This document shows, piece by piece, positions 12,685 through 24,916 of a stretch of 64,000 nucleotides of DNA. Each line of letters starts with the position of its first letter. Within the stretch, counting starts at the first letter, position 1. A program made the translations under genes and the position numbers. Location of the stretch: NCBI RefSeq assembly GCF_046630445.1, contig NC_092341.1, positions 27,790,001-27,854,000 on the forward strand, read 5' to 3'. The notes below the pieces were generated by a model. It saw only the letters and a list, made by a program, of their open reading frames with translations, had not been told where the DNA came from and did not search any database. This DNA is from Rutidosis leptorrhynchoides (taxonomy: Eukaryota > Streptophyta > Magnoliopsida > Asterales > Asteraceae).

Positions 12685-13234
12685 TCCACTGACAGGCTAG
12701 GGTTTGACTCTGCAAACTGTAATAATTACGGAGTATTATTAATTATTACTATTAAACCTAATTAGGTTATTAATTAATTATCATTTAGTTTAGTTTTAAT
12801 TATTTAATTTGTATTTTTAAGTTTTAATTAGTTTTATTAATATATAAAATTAATACTTTTATAAAATAAATAATATAAAAATAATATTTTTTATAAAAAT
12901 TTTATTTTTTACAACTTTTAGTATTTTTTTATATTTTTTTTTAATTGTTTTAGCATAATTTTTGTGTTTTTCGCTTATATTTAGTTTTAAGATATAGTTT
13001 TTGCCTTAGTTATTTTTATTTAGCATAATTTTATTTTTTTTGCCTTGAAACATTTTTTTTTTCTCGTTTTGTATAAATGTCTCCATACTCTAACAGTATA
13101 TTATTCTTGTTGTTATTATTATGACGATTATAATTATGATTATGATCATGATTATGATATAATAATAGTATATAGTAATACAAATAAAAAAATATATGCA
13201 GAAAAACATATGCATCCATTACCCAACCCACCCA

Positions 13235-13420
13235 TTTAACCACGACTGATCAATCAATCAATTATTCATTCAGTATAAGAAAAAAGTCCAAATTGATTTC
13301 CAACTTAAGTTTTACTTAAGAATTACCTTGAAAAAGATTAAATCAAGAAACGAACTTAACTAGCGTGATCAATGTATAAGGATATAAGTTTGATATCAGA
13401 TTTGATTTATAAATCTATCA
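13235..13420. repeat. Partial third copy of the F-box repeat unit
   Basis: AACCACGACTGATCAATC through GATATCAGATTTGAT matches 7899-8130 (A1), 36859-37095 (A2) and the region near 22490 (B). It is flanking non-coding sequence from the unit; no F-box coding part accompanies it. Confidence 0.7.
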
Positions 13421-13800
13421 AAACGATCCCGCGTGTACATTTGTGACATAACTTTTAATCATTTTCTGTTGTCACCAGCATGTTCTTTATTACTCCGTAT
13501 CTTTCTTTCTATAACTCATGTCAATATTTATGAGTTGTTTTTTGAGTTAGTTATTGGACCTGTGATCCAACAGTGGCAATCTCAACCCATTCATTAGAAT
13601 AATTATTAATGCTTATTGACAGTGAATCAAATGGATATAATACTAAATTTACCGGCCAATGCATTTTATAACCGGTGGTCCCGGGAGTGGAGTTGAATTC
13701 ATGTTTTGTTCCCTTCTACTTATCCAATGCTATTATTATCAATATAAACCCAGTTACCCAAACTCACTCTTCATCAAAAGTGAAGACAAATGCAATCAAA
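13421..13800. other. Non-coding stretch before the Tork element
   Basis: No gene or repeat end was recognised. The last five bases (13796-13800, TCAAA) are the left target-site duplication of the next element. Confidence 0.4.
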
Positions 13801-14508
13801 TGTTGGAGTATGGAGTCGTTAAACAAACAAGAAAACTGAATCTGGGCTGTGATGCGGCGCATCTATGCAAGCAAAATGGTTCGAAGGTTTTGGATGCAGC
13901 GTTTCAAGCTGATATGGCGCATCAAAGGGCAGAGATGTGGCGCATCTCCTTCAGATGCGGCGCATCTGATGCCAGTTCTTGAATCTGCATTCGTAGAAAG
14001 CAAAGGGATGCGGCACATTCCTTGGTGATGCGGCGCATCGCCTGCCTGTCAGCAAGTTGTCAACTTGCACACTTGACATCCGAGCATGCTTAGCCTACCT
14101 TTCACTTTTGGTGCAAAGTTGGATACTTTACACCTAAAATTAGGGCTGTGATCATGCCAATACAAGGTGTAAAGCATGGCTAGTTGGTTCTAAGTTGATG
14201 ATTACTAGCACACTTGAAGATCAAGTTGAAGTTTGGTTGTTCTTGTTCTCTCCTATATATAGAACTCATTGTATGCAATTGTAACACACCACATACAAAT
14301 ATTCAGAAAATAAACACTCTCTAGTTGGTCCGTGGACTAAAGCAATCACAACGATTGCATATAACCACGTTATATCTTGTGTCGATTTATTTTTTCTCAT
14401 TTATTATCTTTCGTTCATTAAGTGGGTTTGAGTGATCTTGATAGTATCACTACTCGGCTAGTAATCTTGTAGAATTACTAGCGTTGTTTGGGTCCTTATA
14501 TCTTAACA
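13801..14508 (+). repeat. 5' LTR of the Tork-like Copia
   Basis: Runs from TGTTGGAGTATGG to TCTTAACA. It contains seven copies of a GATGCGGCGCATC-like palindrome between 13851 and 14039 and a CTATATATAG box near 14252. Confidence 0.95.
13851..14039 (+). promoter_or_regulatory. Array of seven GATGCGGCGCATC-like palindromes in the LTR
   Basis: Copies start at 13851, 13893, 13911, 13934, 13954, 14008 and 14027. Some are perfect and others have C-to-T or G-to-A changes at CpG. The array lies upstream of the presumed TATA box, in U3. Confidence 0.7.
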
Positions 14509-14545
14509 ACTGGTATCTAGAGCACAAGGTTTCGTTAAGGGAACG

Positions 14546-17500
14546 ATGGCGGAAGATGGAAAGTTTAGAATTGACCGATTCGATGGGAGAGACTTTGGCT
14601 TTTGGAAGATGCAAATTGAAGATTACTTGTATCAAAAGAAGCTACACCAACCCTTGTTAGAGACCAAGCCCGAAAGCATGGACGATGCCGATTGGACGCT
14701 TTTGGATCGTCAAGCCTTGGGTGCTATTCGTCTTTCACTTGCTAAGAACGTTGCATACAATGTTGTGAATGAGAAGACGACGTTTGCTTGCTTGAAAGCA
14801 CTCTCTAACATGTATGAGAAACCTACCGCTGCAAATAAGGTATTTCTCATGCGTCAATTGTTTAATACTAAGATGAAGGAAGGTACGAGTGCAACAGATC
14901 ATATCAATGAATTTAATAATAATGTTTCAAGACTTGAATCGGTAGAGATTAAGTTTGATGATGAACTATAAGCACTTATCTTGCTTTCATCATTACCGGA
15001 AAGTTGGTCGGGTACGGTTACCGCGGTTAGTAGCTCTACGGGAACTACTAAGCTAGTGTTTGAAGCTATAAGGGATTTGATTCTTGGTGAAGATACTCGT
15101 AGGAGAAACTCGGGAGAATCAACGTCCGGTTCTTTGTTAAGTACCGACAACCGGGGTAGGAAATTTGAACGCGGTGACAAGAAGGGTAGGAAGAAGTCTA
15201 AGAAGAGGAATCCATCGAAAGATAGAAGTGAAGTTACTTGTTGGGGATGCAATCAAAAAGGGCACTTTCAAAGGAATTGCAAAAATGGTTCCGCGAAAGG
15301 TGTAAACCTGGCCGAAGGGGAAAGTGATGATGCACTTTTGTGTAGTGTTGAAAATTCTATGGAGTCTTGGATTTTAGATTCGGGAGCTTCGTTTCATGCT
15401 ACTCATGTCAAAAGCATGATGAAGAATTTTCGTTCATATCAAGGCAAGGTGAGATTGGCGGACAACAAGAAACTCAATATAGAGGGTATTGGAGATGTTG
15501 TTTTGAAGACTACTCTTGGTTCTAATTGGACTTTGAAGAACGTAAGGTACATTCCTAAATTGAAAAGGAAACTTATTTTGGTTGGTCAATTAGATGATGA
15601 AGGTAACGCGGTTACTTTTGAAAATCGCCAATGGAAGGTGGTTAAGGGTAGTTGTGTAGTGGCTCGTGGACATAAAAGGGGAACTCTTTATATGGTTGAA
15701 GTGTTAGATGAAGACACGGTGGTTGCTACGGTTAATGTTAAGTCCGAATCAACTCTATGGCACCGAAGACTCGGGCATATGAGTGAGAAAGGTATGAAGA
15801 TGCTCGTTTCGAGTGGGAGGATTCCGAACTTAAAAAAGGTGGAACTTGGGTTTTGCGAACCATGTACATATGGGAAGCAAAAGAAGGTTACTTTTGGGAA
15901 GTCGTGGAATGCACCTAAGTTGGAGAAATTGGAGCTCGTTCATACGGATGTGTTTGGTCCAACCAATGTAGAATCACATGGAGGTTCTCGTTATTATGTC
16001 ACCTTCATTGACGACTCCACACGAAAGGTATGAGTTTACTTTCTTAAAGCTAAATCCGATGTATTTAATACTTTTGTGAAGTGGAAAGCTATGGTAGAAA
16101 ATGAAACCAACTTGAAAGTCAAGTGCTTGAAGTCGGATAATGGAGGAGAATATGGTAGTCTTGAGTTTAAAGACCATTGTGCAAAGCTCGGTGTTAGAAT
16201 GTTGAAAACAGTACCGGAAACACCGCAACACAATGGGGTCGCCGAACGTATGAATCGTATGTTAAATGAAAGGGCTAAGAGTATGAGACTACATGCCGGT
16301 TTGCCTAAGATGTTTTGGGCAGATGCGGTTAATACGGCGGCTTATTTGATAAATAGGGGACCCTCAACACCATTGGGTTTTCGAATTCCCGAGGAAGAAT
16401 GGCAAGGTAAGAATGTGAGTTATGGTCACCTTAGGATCTTTGGGTGTAATGCATATGTGAAGACCAAAGATGCGGATAGAGACAAGCTTGAAGCTAAGTC
16501 AAAGAAGTGTATTTTCATAGGCTACGGGTCGGATGAAATGGGCTATCGTTGTTGGGACAACGAGGCTAGAAAAGTAATTCGTTCGCGAGATGTTACTTTT
16601 GATGAAGATTCGGTCTATGGCAAACCGGAAATGGGGAGTCCTAAACCGAGTCAAGTTACTTTTGACGATGTTTCTATTGATGATCTTGCAGGTTCTAGTG
16701 GGAGTTTGAGAAACAATGAATTGCCAAATGACGGTGAGGCATCAGAAAATGCTAATGATGGAGATGGTTCGAAAAGCGGTGATGATTCCGAACATAGTGC
16801 GAGTTCTAGTGATGAGGAGGATACAAATGAAACCGGTCCAACCATTCCGGTTACTCCTACACTAAGATGCTCGACTAGAGTGCCCAAACCTAATCCTAGG
16901 TATTACCCATCAGCAAACTACTTGCTCTATACCGAGAATGGTGAACCCGAAAGTTACTTTGAGGCAAGGAAGACAAAAGAATCCATACAATGGGAGCTTG
17001 CCACGAAAGAAGAGATTGGATCACTTGAGAAGAACAAGACTTGGTCACTAGTGAAGTTACCTCATGATAAAAGGGCATTGCAAAGCAAATGGGTGTATAG
17101 AATTAAGAATGAGTTAGATGGCAAGAGAAGGTACAAGGCTCGTTTGGTAGTCAAAGGCTTTCAACAAAAGGAAGGGGTTGACTACAAAGAGATATTTTCA
17201 CCGGTAGTTAAAATGACTACTATCCATTTGGTACTTTCTATGGTTGCATCCGAAGACTTACATCTTGAGCAACTAGATGTAAAAACTGCATTCTTACACG
17301 GTGATCTTGTTGAAGAGATCTACATGAGGCAACCCGAGGGCTTTAAGGTAAAGGGTAAAGAGAAGTGGGTTTGTAAGCTAAAGAAAAGTTTGTATGGATT
17401 GAAACAAGCACCTCGGCAATGGTACTTGAAGTTTGACGAGTTTATGAAGAAGATTGGTTTCTTAAGATGTGAATCGGATCACTGTTGCTACTTGAAGAAA

Positions 17501-18498
17501 TTCAAATCTTCTTACATAATCTTATTGTTGTATGTTGATGACATGTTGCTTGCAGGTTCTAACATGTCCTAAATTAACAAGTTGAAGGGATTACTTTCCC
17601 AAGAATTCGAGATGAAAGATCTTGGTGGTGCTAAGCAAATACTTGGCATGAGTATTGTGCGTGATCGTGTGAAGGGTACTCTATACTTGTCTCAATCTAA
17701 ATATATTGAGAAAGTAGTAGAGAGGTTCAACATGAAAGATTCAAAGGCTCGTTCTATGCCTTTGGGAAGCACCTTAAAACTGTCGAAAAGTCAATCACCA
17801 AAGACGGAAAGAGTCAAGAAAGATATGGAAAAGGTTCCATATGCATCGGCCATGGGTAGTATTATATATGACATGGTTTGTACAAGACCCGATATTGCTC
17901 AAGCAGTGGGAGTTGTAAGTCGTTATATGTCTAATCCGGGGAAAGAGCATTGGGAAGCGGTCAAATGGTTGCTTCGTTATTTGAAAGGTACTTCTAATAT
18001 GAGATTGTGTTTCTCTAAAAACAATCTCATACTTAGAAGCTATGCGGATGCTATTTTGGGTGGATGTGATGATTTGGGGAAAAGCACTACGCGGGTTATG
18101 TTTTCACAATGGGGAAGACGGCGATTAGTTGGTTATCTCGATTGCAAAAGAGTGTTGCTTTGTCAACCACCGAAGCCGAATACTTGGCTATTGCGGAAGC
18201 TTCTAAAGAGCTAGTGTGGTTGAAGAACTTCTTAGGTAAGTTGGGTAAAAGACAAGACTATTGCGTCTTGTATTGTGATAATCAAAGTGCGGTTCATCTT
18301 AGGAAGAATCCGGTGTTTCATAGTCGTACGAAACACATCAAGATAAGGTATCATTTTATTCGACAACATATAAATGATGGCACTTTATTCTTGGAGAAAA
18401 TCCTTGGTACGAAGAATCCTGCCGATATGTTTACTAAGGTGGTCACGACGGACAAATTTAGGTTTTGTATTACCTCAATTGGTCTTCTCACGAATTGA
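14546..18498 (+). mobile_element. gag-pol region of the Tork-like Copia
   Basis: Parts in order: gag (FRIDRFDGRDFGFWKMQIED), CCHC zinc knuckle (CWGCNQKGHFQRNC), protease (WILDSGASFHAT), GAG-pre-integrase (LWHRRLGHMSEKGM) and integrase (HTDVFGP, then DNGGEYGS). Reverse transcriptase (RYKARLVVKGFQQKEGVDY, QLDVKTAFLHGDL, YVDDM) and RNase H (STTEAEYLAIAEASKE) follow. The order integrase before reverse transcriptase is the Copia order. The frame is interrupted about four times. Confidence 0.93.
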
Positions 18499-18706
18499 TG
18501 AGAGAAGACCCCAGCTAGAGATTTGAATTGTGTTACAAGTTTAACAAGTAGTATTGAAGACCTTTTATCGAAAGTCTACTCATCCGAAGTATGTGTTGAG
18601 CGTGCGTGTTCCAAATGGTATTTAGCGGTAATCGAAGGTGGTTTAATGTTCTAGGTTAATTCATTGATATAATTGGAGTTTGTTCAAAGTCTCCAAGTGG
18701 GAGATT

Positions 18707-19428
18707 TGTTGGAGTATGGAGTCATTAAACAAACAAGAAAACTGAATCTGGGCTGTGATGTGGCGCATCATAGGTGGATGCGGCGCATCTATGCAAGCAA
18801 AATGGTTCGGAGGTTTTGGATGCGGCGTTTCTGATATGGCGCATCAAAGGGCAGAGATGCGGCGCATCTCCTTCAGATGCGGCGCATCTGATGCCAGTTC
18901 TTGAATCTGCATTCGTGGAAAGCAAAGGGATGCGGCGCATTCCTTGGTGATGCGGCGCATCGCCTGCCTGTCAGCAAGTTGTCAACTTGCACACTTGACA
19001 TTCGAACATGCTTAGCCTACCTTTCACTTTTGGTGCAAAGTTGGATACTTTACACCTAAAATTAGGGCTGTGATCATGCCAATACAAGGTGTAAAGCATG
19101 GCTAGTTGGTTCTAAGTTGATGATTACTAGTACACTTGAAGATCAAGTTGAAGTTTGGTTGTTCTTGTACTCCTGTATATAGAACTCATTGTATGCAATT
19201 GTAACACACCACATACAAATATTCAGAAAATAAACACTCTCTAGTTGGTCTGTGGACTAAAGCAATCACAACGATTGCATATAACCACGTTATATCTTGT
19301 GTCGATTTATTTTTTCGCATTTATTATCTTTTGTTCATTAAGTGGGTTTGAGTGATCTTGATAGTATCACTACTCGGCTAGTAATCTTGCAGAATTACTA
19401 GCGTTGTTTGGGTCTTTATATGCTAACA
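18707..19428 (+). repeat. 3' LTR of the Tork-like Copia
   Basis: Starts TGTTGGAGTATGG and ends TGCTAACA. It has a palindrome array like the 5' LTR, with one more GATGCGGCGCATC-type unit near its start. Confidence 0.95.
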
Positions 19429-19754
19429 TCAAATAATATATAGATCAATGTGCATACAACATGGTATGAAAATTACCTACTGACTTGCGCACATTGAACT
19501 CTTCAATGCAACGAAAACATATTTGCATTGATTCAAAAAGTTTTATTTGAAGCATGGTAGAAAACCAATGTAAAGCTAAAAGTGCCTGGATGACAATTGA
19601 CAAACACCCATCAAAGCACTAAAAATAATACTCTGTACTACTTAAAAACAGGTTTTGTAATATTATACTTATATCAGTAGTTAATATTTCATATAAACCA
19701 AATCTTAGTTTACTTAGCTGCTTATAGCTTATGTGAATTTTAGTTAAGGTTGCT
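19429..19754. other. Non-coding stretch between Tork element and copy B
   Basis: Begins with the right target duplication TCAAA. No gene or recognised repeat. Similarity to the F-box unit begins near 19755. Confidence 0.4.
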
Positions 19755-20278
19755 TCTAATCACATTACTGATCACAGGTAGAATGAAACTTGCTGTGGCA
19801 TGCATTATTAATCACAGGTAGAACGAAACTTTAACTTACAAAGACACAAAGCACCACAAACATTTTTATTATACAACAAATTCTTTGAATTAAATAATAA
19901 ATTTGGGGATCAAATAATCAAAGATCTAATCTAATTAGGTCCAGTTTTGTACATCTAAAATGTGACTAAGAATGATATGTTCAACGACACACCTTTTCCT
20001 ACATTTGGGTCTCCATGTATATATTATCGGCATTCATGTACTTGTAACAACATAAGAACAGGAAAACTTTAGAAATACTACTTATATCAAAAGAATCGTT
20101 CAGTCATATAAAATTTCAATTTCGATAACTAATAAAACAGCATAAAATAAAACTTCAATTAAGTATGTAGGTAACATGAAATGTAAATCAACGTAAACCC
20201 CATTAGGTAAAAGGAAATCAAACAAACATTAAATCAAACAAAACAATTGCATGAAATATGAGCTGAGCACGCATGTTT

Positions 20279-21868
20279 TTAGAGAGAGCCCCAGTTTAGT
20301 TTCAACTCAAGATCATGGTACCTAATTACTGGACTAGTGTCAGTTAGACCTTCCCACTTATTGTTACGTGGATTTTTAAGCTCGATGTTTTTCAAACCTA
20401 ACGTTTTCCTTTTCATCAGTTCACTTAATAAGCTACTATAACTATTGCATACATTAGTTGTTATGTAATTGGGATGGCAAATTCTAAACAGTGCATCAAA
20501 ATATGAAGGGTGCACCCGGCCTTCGCCTGAAAAGATATCAAACGATAGTTTGTGCACGTTTGTAGCCGGAAATGGGAACCGTGTTTCGAGATCATCAATA
20601 TCCATGTCCAGTACATCATCCTCATGAGAAAAATCAAATCTTATTCCAATGTCAAACTCGCTTGATAAATTGAGAAATTCCCTCATCTTATTAAGACAAT
20701 GATTATCCGTGGGCTTCCCTAATTCGAGACGACCAAGCTGAATTTTTCCCGGAGTAGTATGATTTTGAAACGATAGATTAGGAATTGTGGGGCTTTTGTA
20801 AAACAAATGAATTAATTTAGGAGCAGAAACTTGTAAGTCGTCGATCTGCCTGTCTTTAAGCAACATTAGGGACAGTTTTTTCAACGACGCACTTGTAATA
20901 TCCAACTTTTTCGGACTCCAGTGACAAAATCTAAGATCCAAACTCTCGAGAAAAGGTAATTTCGATTTGATGTTATCAGCAAATGCAACATCTATCATGA
21001 CATCGAATAATCTCAACTCGATCACTCTACTTAATGAATCAAAATTGAATGACCTTGGAATGGGTAAAGAAAAGTACTTCAAATTTTGAAGGTTAGGGAC
21101 ATCATCAACTTCCAATATTTTATATCTTTTTATTGATGCTGCTAATTTAAACTTTTGAAGATAACGCAGATTTTTTATCTTGATCTTCGTAAAGCCAGTA
21201 CAGTGTATAAGGCGTATCTTCTCAAGTAATGTACAAGTAGAGAATAAGTTATTAAGTACCTCATCACTTATCTTCACTTTGTACAGCTTGAGTACTCTCA
21301 ATGACACACAGTTGATCACAGGATTCTGAGTCACACAAACACTATCATGACGCTTCGAGTATGTACTCTCAATTTCAAGTCTGTGTAGATTTTCTCTGGA
21401 AAATATCTCATCTGTAAGTATAAAATTGCGTCTTATAGAGTTATAAATTTTGAGGGAAAGCTCTTTAAGACATCTTTGGGTAGCTACGGTTCGAATACAC
21501 TTATTAGCAAGAGAAGATGACTCTTGATCTTCGATTGTTATTCCAAGATCAATACTTTTAATTGGCACGTTGTCTTCATTATACCTTGAGAGAGTTTGCT
21601 CAATAAAGTGCATAATTTCTTGATGTTCATAATCATCAAACCTAAGGGTAGGGATGGTATACCAAGCTTGTTTCCATAACTTTGACAACACACAAGTTCG
21701 AGTCGCTTCTTTTATGGACAACAAAGACTGTATGTGGTGAACCAAATCGACAACATCTTCTAAACATGGCCCGCTTCTCTTCACCTCCTCCATCTCCAAA
21801 GATTGTATGCCGTGAACCAAATCTGAAACATCTTCTAATCGGGGTTCGGTCCTCTTCATCTCATCCAT
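20279..21868 (-). CDS. F-box/LRR protein, copy B, intact, 529 residues
   Basis: Single open frame from MDEMKRTEPRLEDV to LKLNWGSL with no visible intron. Residues 1-24 and 26-49 are two versions of one motif (LEDVxDLVHxIQS). The second runs into a F-box-like segment at about 36-75, with SIKEATRTCVLSKLWKQAWY matching the usual arginine-tryptophan core. Residues 130-350 hold irregular leucine-rich repeats (LRVLKLYKVKISDEVL, LPFLESLDLRFC). The C-terminal 150 residues are conserved with A1 and A2. Family role: F-box proteins bind SKP1 and present substrates to the SCF ubiquitin ligase; the LRR part would contact the target. The substrate is unknown. The usual LPDxLL start of the F-box is weak here, so SKP1 binding is uncertain. 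The start is chosen because all three copies share this ATG; B lacks the further upstream ATG seen in A1 and A2. Confidence 0.87.
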   Translation of the reverse strand: MDEMKRTEPRLEDVSDLVHGIQSLEMEEVKRSGPCLEDVVDLVHHIQSLLSIKEATRTCVLSKLWKQAWYTIPTLRFDDYEHQEIMHFIEQTLSRYNEDNVPIKSIDLGITIEDQESSSLANKCIRTVATQRCLKELSLKIYNSIRRNFILTDEIFSRENLHRLEIESTYSKRHDSVCVTQNPVINCVSLRVLKLYKVKISDEVLNNLFSTCTLLEKIRLIHCTGFTKIKIKNLRYLQKFKLAASIKRYKILEVDDVPNLQNLKYFSLPIPRSFNFDSLSRVIELRLFDVMIDVAFADNIKSKLPFLESLDLRFCHWSPKKLDITSASLKKLSLMLLKDRQIDDLQVSAPKLIHLFYKSPTIPNLSFQNHTTPGKIQLGRLELGKPTDNHCLNKMREFLNLSSEFDIGIRFDFSHEDDVLDMDIDDLETRFPFPATNVHKLSFDIFSGEGRVHPSYFDALFRICHPNYITTNVCNSYSSLLSELMKRKTLGLKNIELKNPRNNKWEGLTDTSPVIRYHDLELKLNWGSL

Positions 21869-22089
21869 CTCCGGGTACCTAATTATAGTAATACTATGCG
21901 GTACATCATCATCAATATATAATAATTGTGCTCGTAGTATATGCAGTATTATTTTTTATTATTTTTTTGGCAAAAAAATATAATTTTATATGTAGTAATA
22001 GAAATAAAGAGCATATGCATTTAATATTTACTAATAAAAGTTAAAATTATAAATAAACTGATTTTAGTCTTTCATTAATAAACATAACT

Positions 22090-23179
22090 AAACTACTGAT
22101 TATTCAACATAATAACTTTAGTTTAATAAAACTATTTAAAATTGTTAAATGATCACAAGTGAACAATAATGCGAATCAACTACTTAAGATTACAGAAGAG
22201 TAAAGAAAACAACTAATGACTTGACCCAACCCATCCGACTCATTGACCCAAATTATAGAATAAGACCCACTTGACCAAGGACACGTTTGGGACCAAACCT
22301 ATTTAACCCGCACCCAACCCACCCGTTTTGCCAGGCCTACAAACAACTATCATAGCTACAGAATTCACAAATAATTACAATTATATATAGTCCTTTGTTA
22401 TACGTCCATCTCGTTAAAGTTTTACCTTAAAATCGATCATTCAAAAACTGCAAATATATGGCTCACACCAGAGGCTTTTGGCTTTACCACGACTGATCAA
22501 TCAATTATCCAAAAAAAAAAAAAACCAATTTAGTTCCAACTTGAGTTTTAAGTAAGAATTACCTTCTGTCTTTTTTTCAACAGCAAAAATTTTATTAAGA
22601 AACCTACCTGCACCAAACTTAAAATAAATTAATCAAAAAAACGAACTTAACTAGCGTGATCAATTATAAGACCCTAATAAGTACTATATAATGCTTAATT
22701 TTTCTCAAATAACTATCATAATTTATCTATCCATATCTATAAAATAAAATTAAAATTTTGATACATAACAAAGTATAAATTAAGAACAGCGAGAAATAGG
22801 TACCAGGAATCCTTGACGAAGTATTAAAGAAGAAGCAGAATATACGTACGCACAAGTATGAGACAAGGACGTATACATAAGAAGGGACGTAGGGTTTTGT
22901 AATTAATTGGATGTTGGGCTTATTAGATTTTTAAGGGGTATTTTAAACATATATTAGCCCAAAAACTAAATCAGAACTAGTTGGTAATGATAATGTATAA
23001 TGTTAAATAAAAGAAAAAAGAAAATCTTTGGTTTTAAATAGGGGGGAAAATGTTAAGTGTGACGTACGGCAACTATTCATTTGGCTTGAAGTTTTAGTAT
23101 ACGGTTAAATTAAATAAATATTTTTGGTAATAAATATAGAGAAATATTCATTTGAATACATAAATTAAGTTGAGATATA
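22090..23179. other. Non-coding 5' flank of copy B gene
   Basis: Collinear with 7490-8640 and 36475-37560. It contains short single-copy forms of the tetranucleotide and 72-bp repeats. No gene seen. Confidence 0.6.
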
Positions 23180-23583
23180 AAGGACCAACGAGAGTGCGAC
23201 ATGTGGCGCGAAAATCACATTTGATTGAAAAAAATTCAAAAAACAATTTTTTCGAAAAAAAAAAAATTCTATTTTTTTGAAAAAAAATGTTCGAAATTTT
23301 TTTTTCAAATTTTCTTTTTTACCAATCACATGTGATTTCCATGTACAATCACATTTGATTGAATTGTACAATCACATGTGATTGGATTTGACATGCATAA
23401 TCACATGTGATTGGGTTTACAAGCACATGTGATTGACATGCAGAATCACATGTGATTTTAAAAAAAATCGAAAAAAATAATTCGTAAAAAAAATATTTTG
23501 TTCGGAAAAGAAAAGTTTTTTTAAATATTTGTTTTAATCACATGTGATTTTCGCGCCACATGTCACGCTCTCATTATTCCCTT
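23180..23583. mobile_element. Foldback MITE with eight CACATGTG-type palindromes
   Basis: Ends are inverted repeats of about 45 bp: 5' AAGGACCAACGAGAGTGCGA and the reverse of the 3' end AAGGGAATAATGAGAGCGTG, both running into ACATGTGGCGCGAAAATCACAT. The interior has repeated AATCACATGTGATT palindromes between poly-A and poly-T tracts. It is absent from A1 and A2 at the matching site. No clear target duplication, so superfamily is unassigned; the long TIR is MULE-like. Confidence 0.75.
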
Positions 23584-23849
23584 GAATTTCAAGCAAATTA
23601 ATGGATGCAAGTGAGATAATAAAGAGATTGTACATATGTGGATCACCGAATATTATTTGTTTTTAATCAACTAATACTAATATTATTGGCAAACTAAAAA
23701 ATTACCATATAAACTAGTCAGTAATTGAAGAAATTCAACAACGTTTTTTTTTATATAAAAAAGGAAATAAATAAACGTGGCTTTACAAATAATTTAATTC
23801 CATATTTATAGCTCAACTTGTCATGAATAATATTACAAATATTAAAATA

Positions 23850-24040
23850 CTAGTGAAATGACCCGTGAAAACACGGGTTTGTTTAAACGAAACAGTGATA
23901 TGTTTTAGGTATTAAGTGAATGTAAATGTTAAAGTCATTTAGTTTATTGCCCCGTGGAACCACGAATTCTGACTAAGAAACTTGTCGTTGATTTTACAAA
24001 CATAAAGTTCGCTCAAATTTGAATATTTATATTTATATTT

Positions 24041-24113
<73 letters not shown>

Positions 24114-24261
24114 CCTTTTAAATTTTTTTAGAAAAATAAAATTACAATTTATGAGAGATTAATATTTCCTTTTATAAAAGATTTTGTATTATTTTTTTAA
24201 TTAAATTAATATATAATTATGACATCATTTTAGAGGTTTATTAGACTATATAGAATATAGA
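23850..24261 (-). mobile_element. Short non-autonomous Helitron
   Basis: Read on the minus strand it starts TCTATATTC and ends in CTAG followed by host T. A GC-rich hairpin (CCCGTGTTTTCACGGG) lies about 10 bases before the end. A1 and A2 lack it at the matching place. No coding capacity. A trinucleotide microsatellite lies inside. Confidence 0.7.
24042..24111. repeat. (AAT)n microsatellite
   Basis: About 23 units of AAT inside the Helitron. Confidence 0.97.
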
Positions 24262-24491
24262 TTATAAGAAAAATCGATACTAAAAAGAAATATTTATACT
24301 ATGTAATTGATTTAACAAAGTTTATAAAGTCGTTCCTATATGTATGTGTACAATTGATATAGCAAATTACGTACTACCGTTCGGAGTATGATCACCTTTG
24401 CGATAATGTAATGTTATTAGATCATATTCAGTTTACTTGTTTAGTGTACTGAATAGGACTTGTAGCTTGTTTTCATTATAAATGTACATGT

Positions 24492-24701
24492 TGTTAACGG
24501 ACATTACACGTAGACAATATCATATGTAATATTTAGCATATCTCATATTAAATGTAGACATATCTAATATTAAATGCAAAGATTGGATTGATAGATAGCA
24601 AGGGACATGATCCCTAAATTCAAGAGATATGAGATCATATCATGTATTATATATTTGGCTTGTTTGATCAATAAGAAATATGGAGAATTAACATTCTAAC
24701 A
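24492..24701 (+). repeat. 5' LTR of the Ale-like Copia
   Basis: TGTTAACGGACATT to ATTCTAACA, 210 bp. Confidence 0.96.
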
Positions 24702-24867
24702 TGGTATCGAGCCAGAAAATTCAATAAAACCAAATCATCATTCTTCCTCTTATCTTCCTCTTCTACACTTAAATCTCTTCCCTGCCGCCATCAACATACG
24801 GCACCTTTGGAATTTTCATCATCTTCTTCTCTAAACACCTCACCACCATTTTCTTTTACTATCTCTA

Positions 24868-24874
24868 CAAACTT

Positions 24875-24914
<40 letters not shown>
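24868..24914. repeat. Poly-A tract in the Ale leader
   Basis: A run of about 45 A between the primer site and gag. Confidence 0.95.

Positions 24915-24916
<2 letters not shown>

Larger units (their letters stand above)
10223..13090 (+). mobile_element. Athila-lineage Gypsy fragment (5' LTR plus leader only)
   Basis: The LTR at 10223-12279 is followed by TGGCGCCGCTGCCGGGG (about 12287), one mismatch from the complement of the tRNA-Asp 3' end, the primer site of Athila elements. About 0.8 kb of AT-rich leader remains and then similarity to the F-box repeat unit resumes near 13215. Gag, pol and the 3' LTR are absent. The element is a truncated fossil. Confidence 0.8.
13801..19428 (+). mobile_element. 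Tork-like (Tnt1-related) Copia retrotransposon with both LTRs
   Basis: LTRs at 13801-14508 and 18707-19428 are flanked by a perfect 5-bp target duplication TCAAA (13796-13800 and 19429-19433). A tRNA-Met-type primer site TGGTATCTAGAGC starts at 14511 and a purine tract AAGTGGGAG precedes the 3' LTR. The LTRs differ at roughly 2-2.5 percent of positions by eye plus some repeat-unit indels, suggesting insertion of the order of one million years ago if usual plant rates apply. The reading frame is broken at about four places, so the element is a recent but inactive fossil. Confidence 0.95.

Noticed and set aside
16651-16887. Open frames antisense to the Copia pol regions (also near 28617, 29171 and others)
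   Set aside because: They are shadows of the real pol frames on the opposite strand, with no family resemblance of their own.
23180-23583. Palindrome array resembling a CRISPR array
   Set aside because: The repeats are self-complementary parts of a foldback MITE with inverted ends, spacers are not uniform, and the DNA is from a plant.
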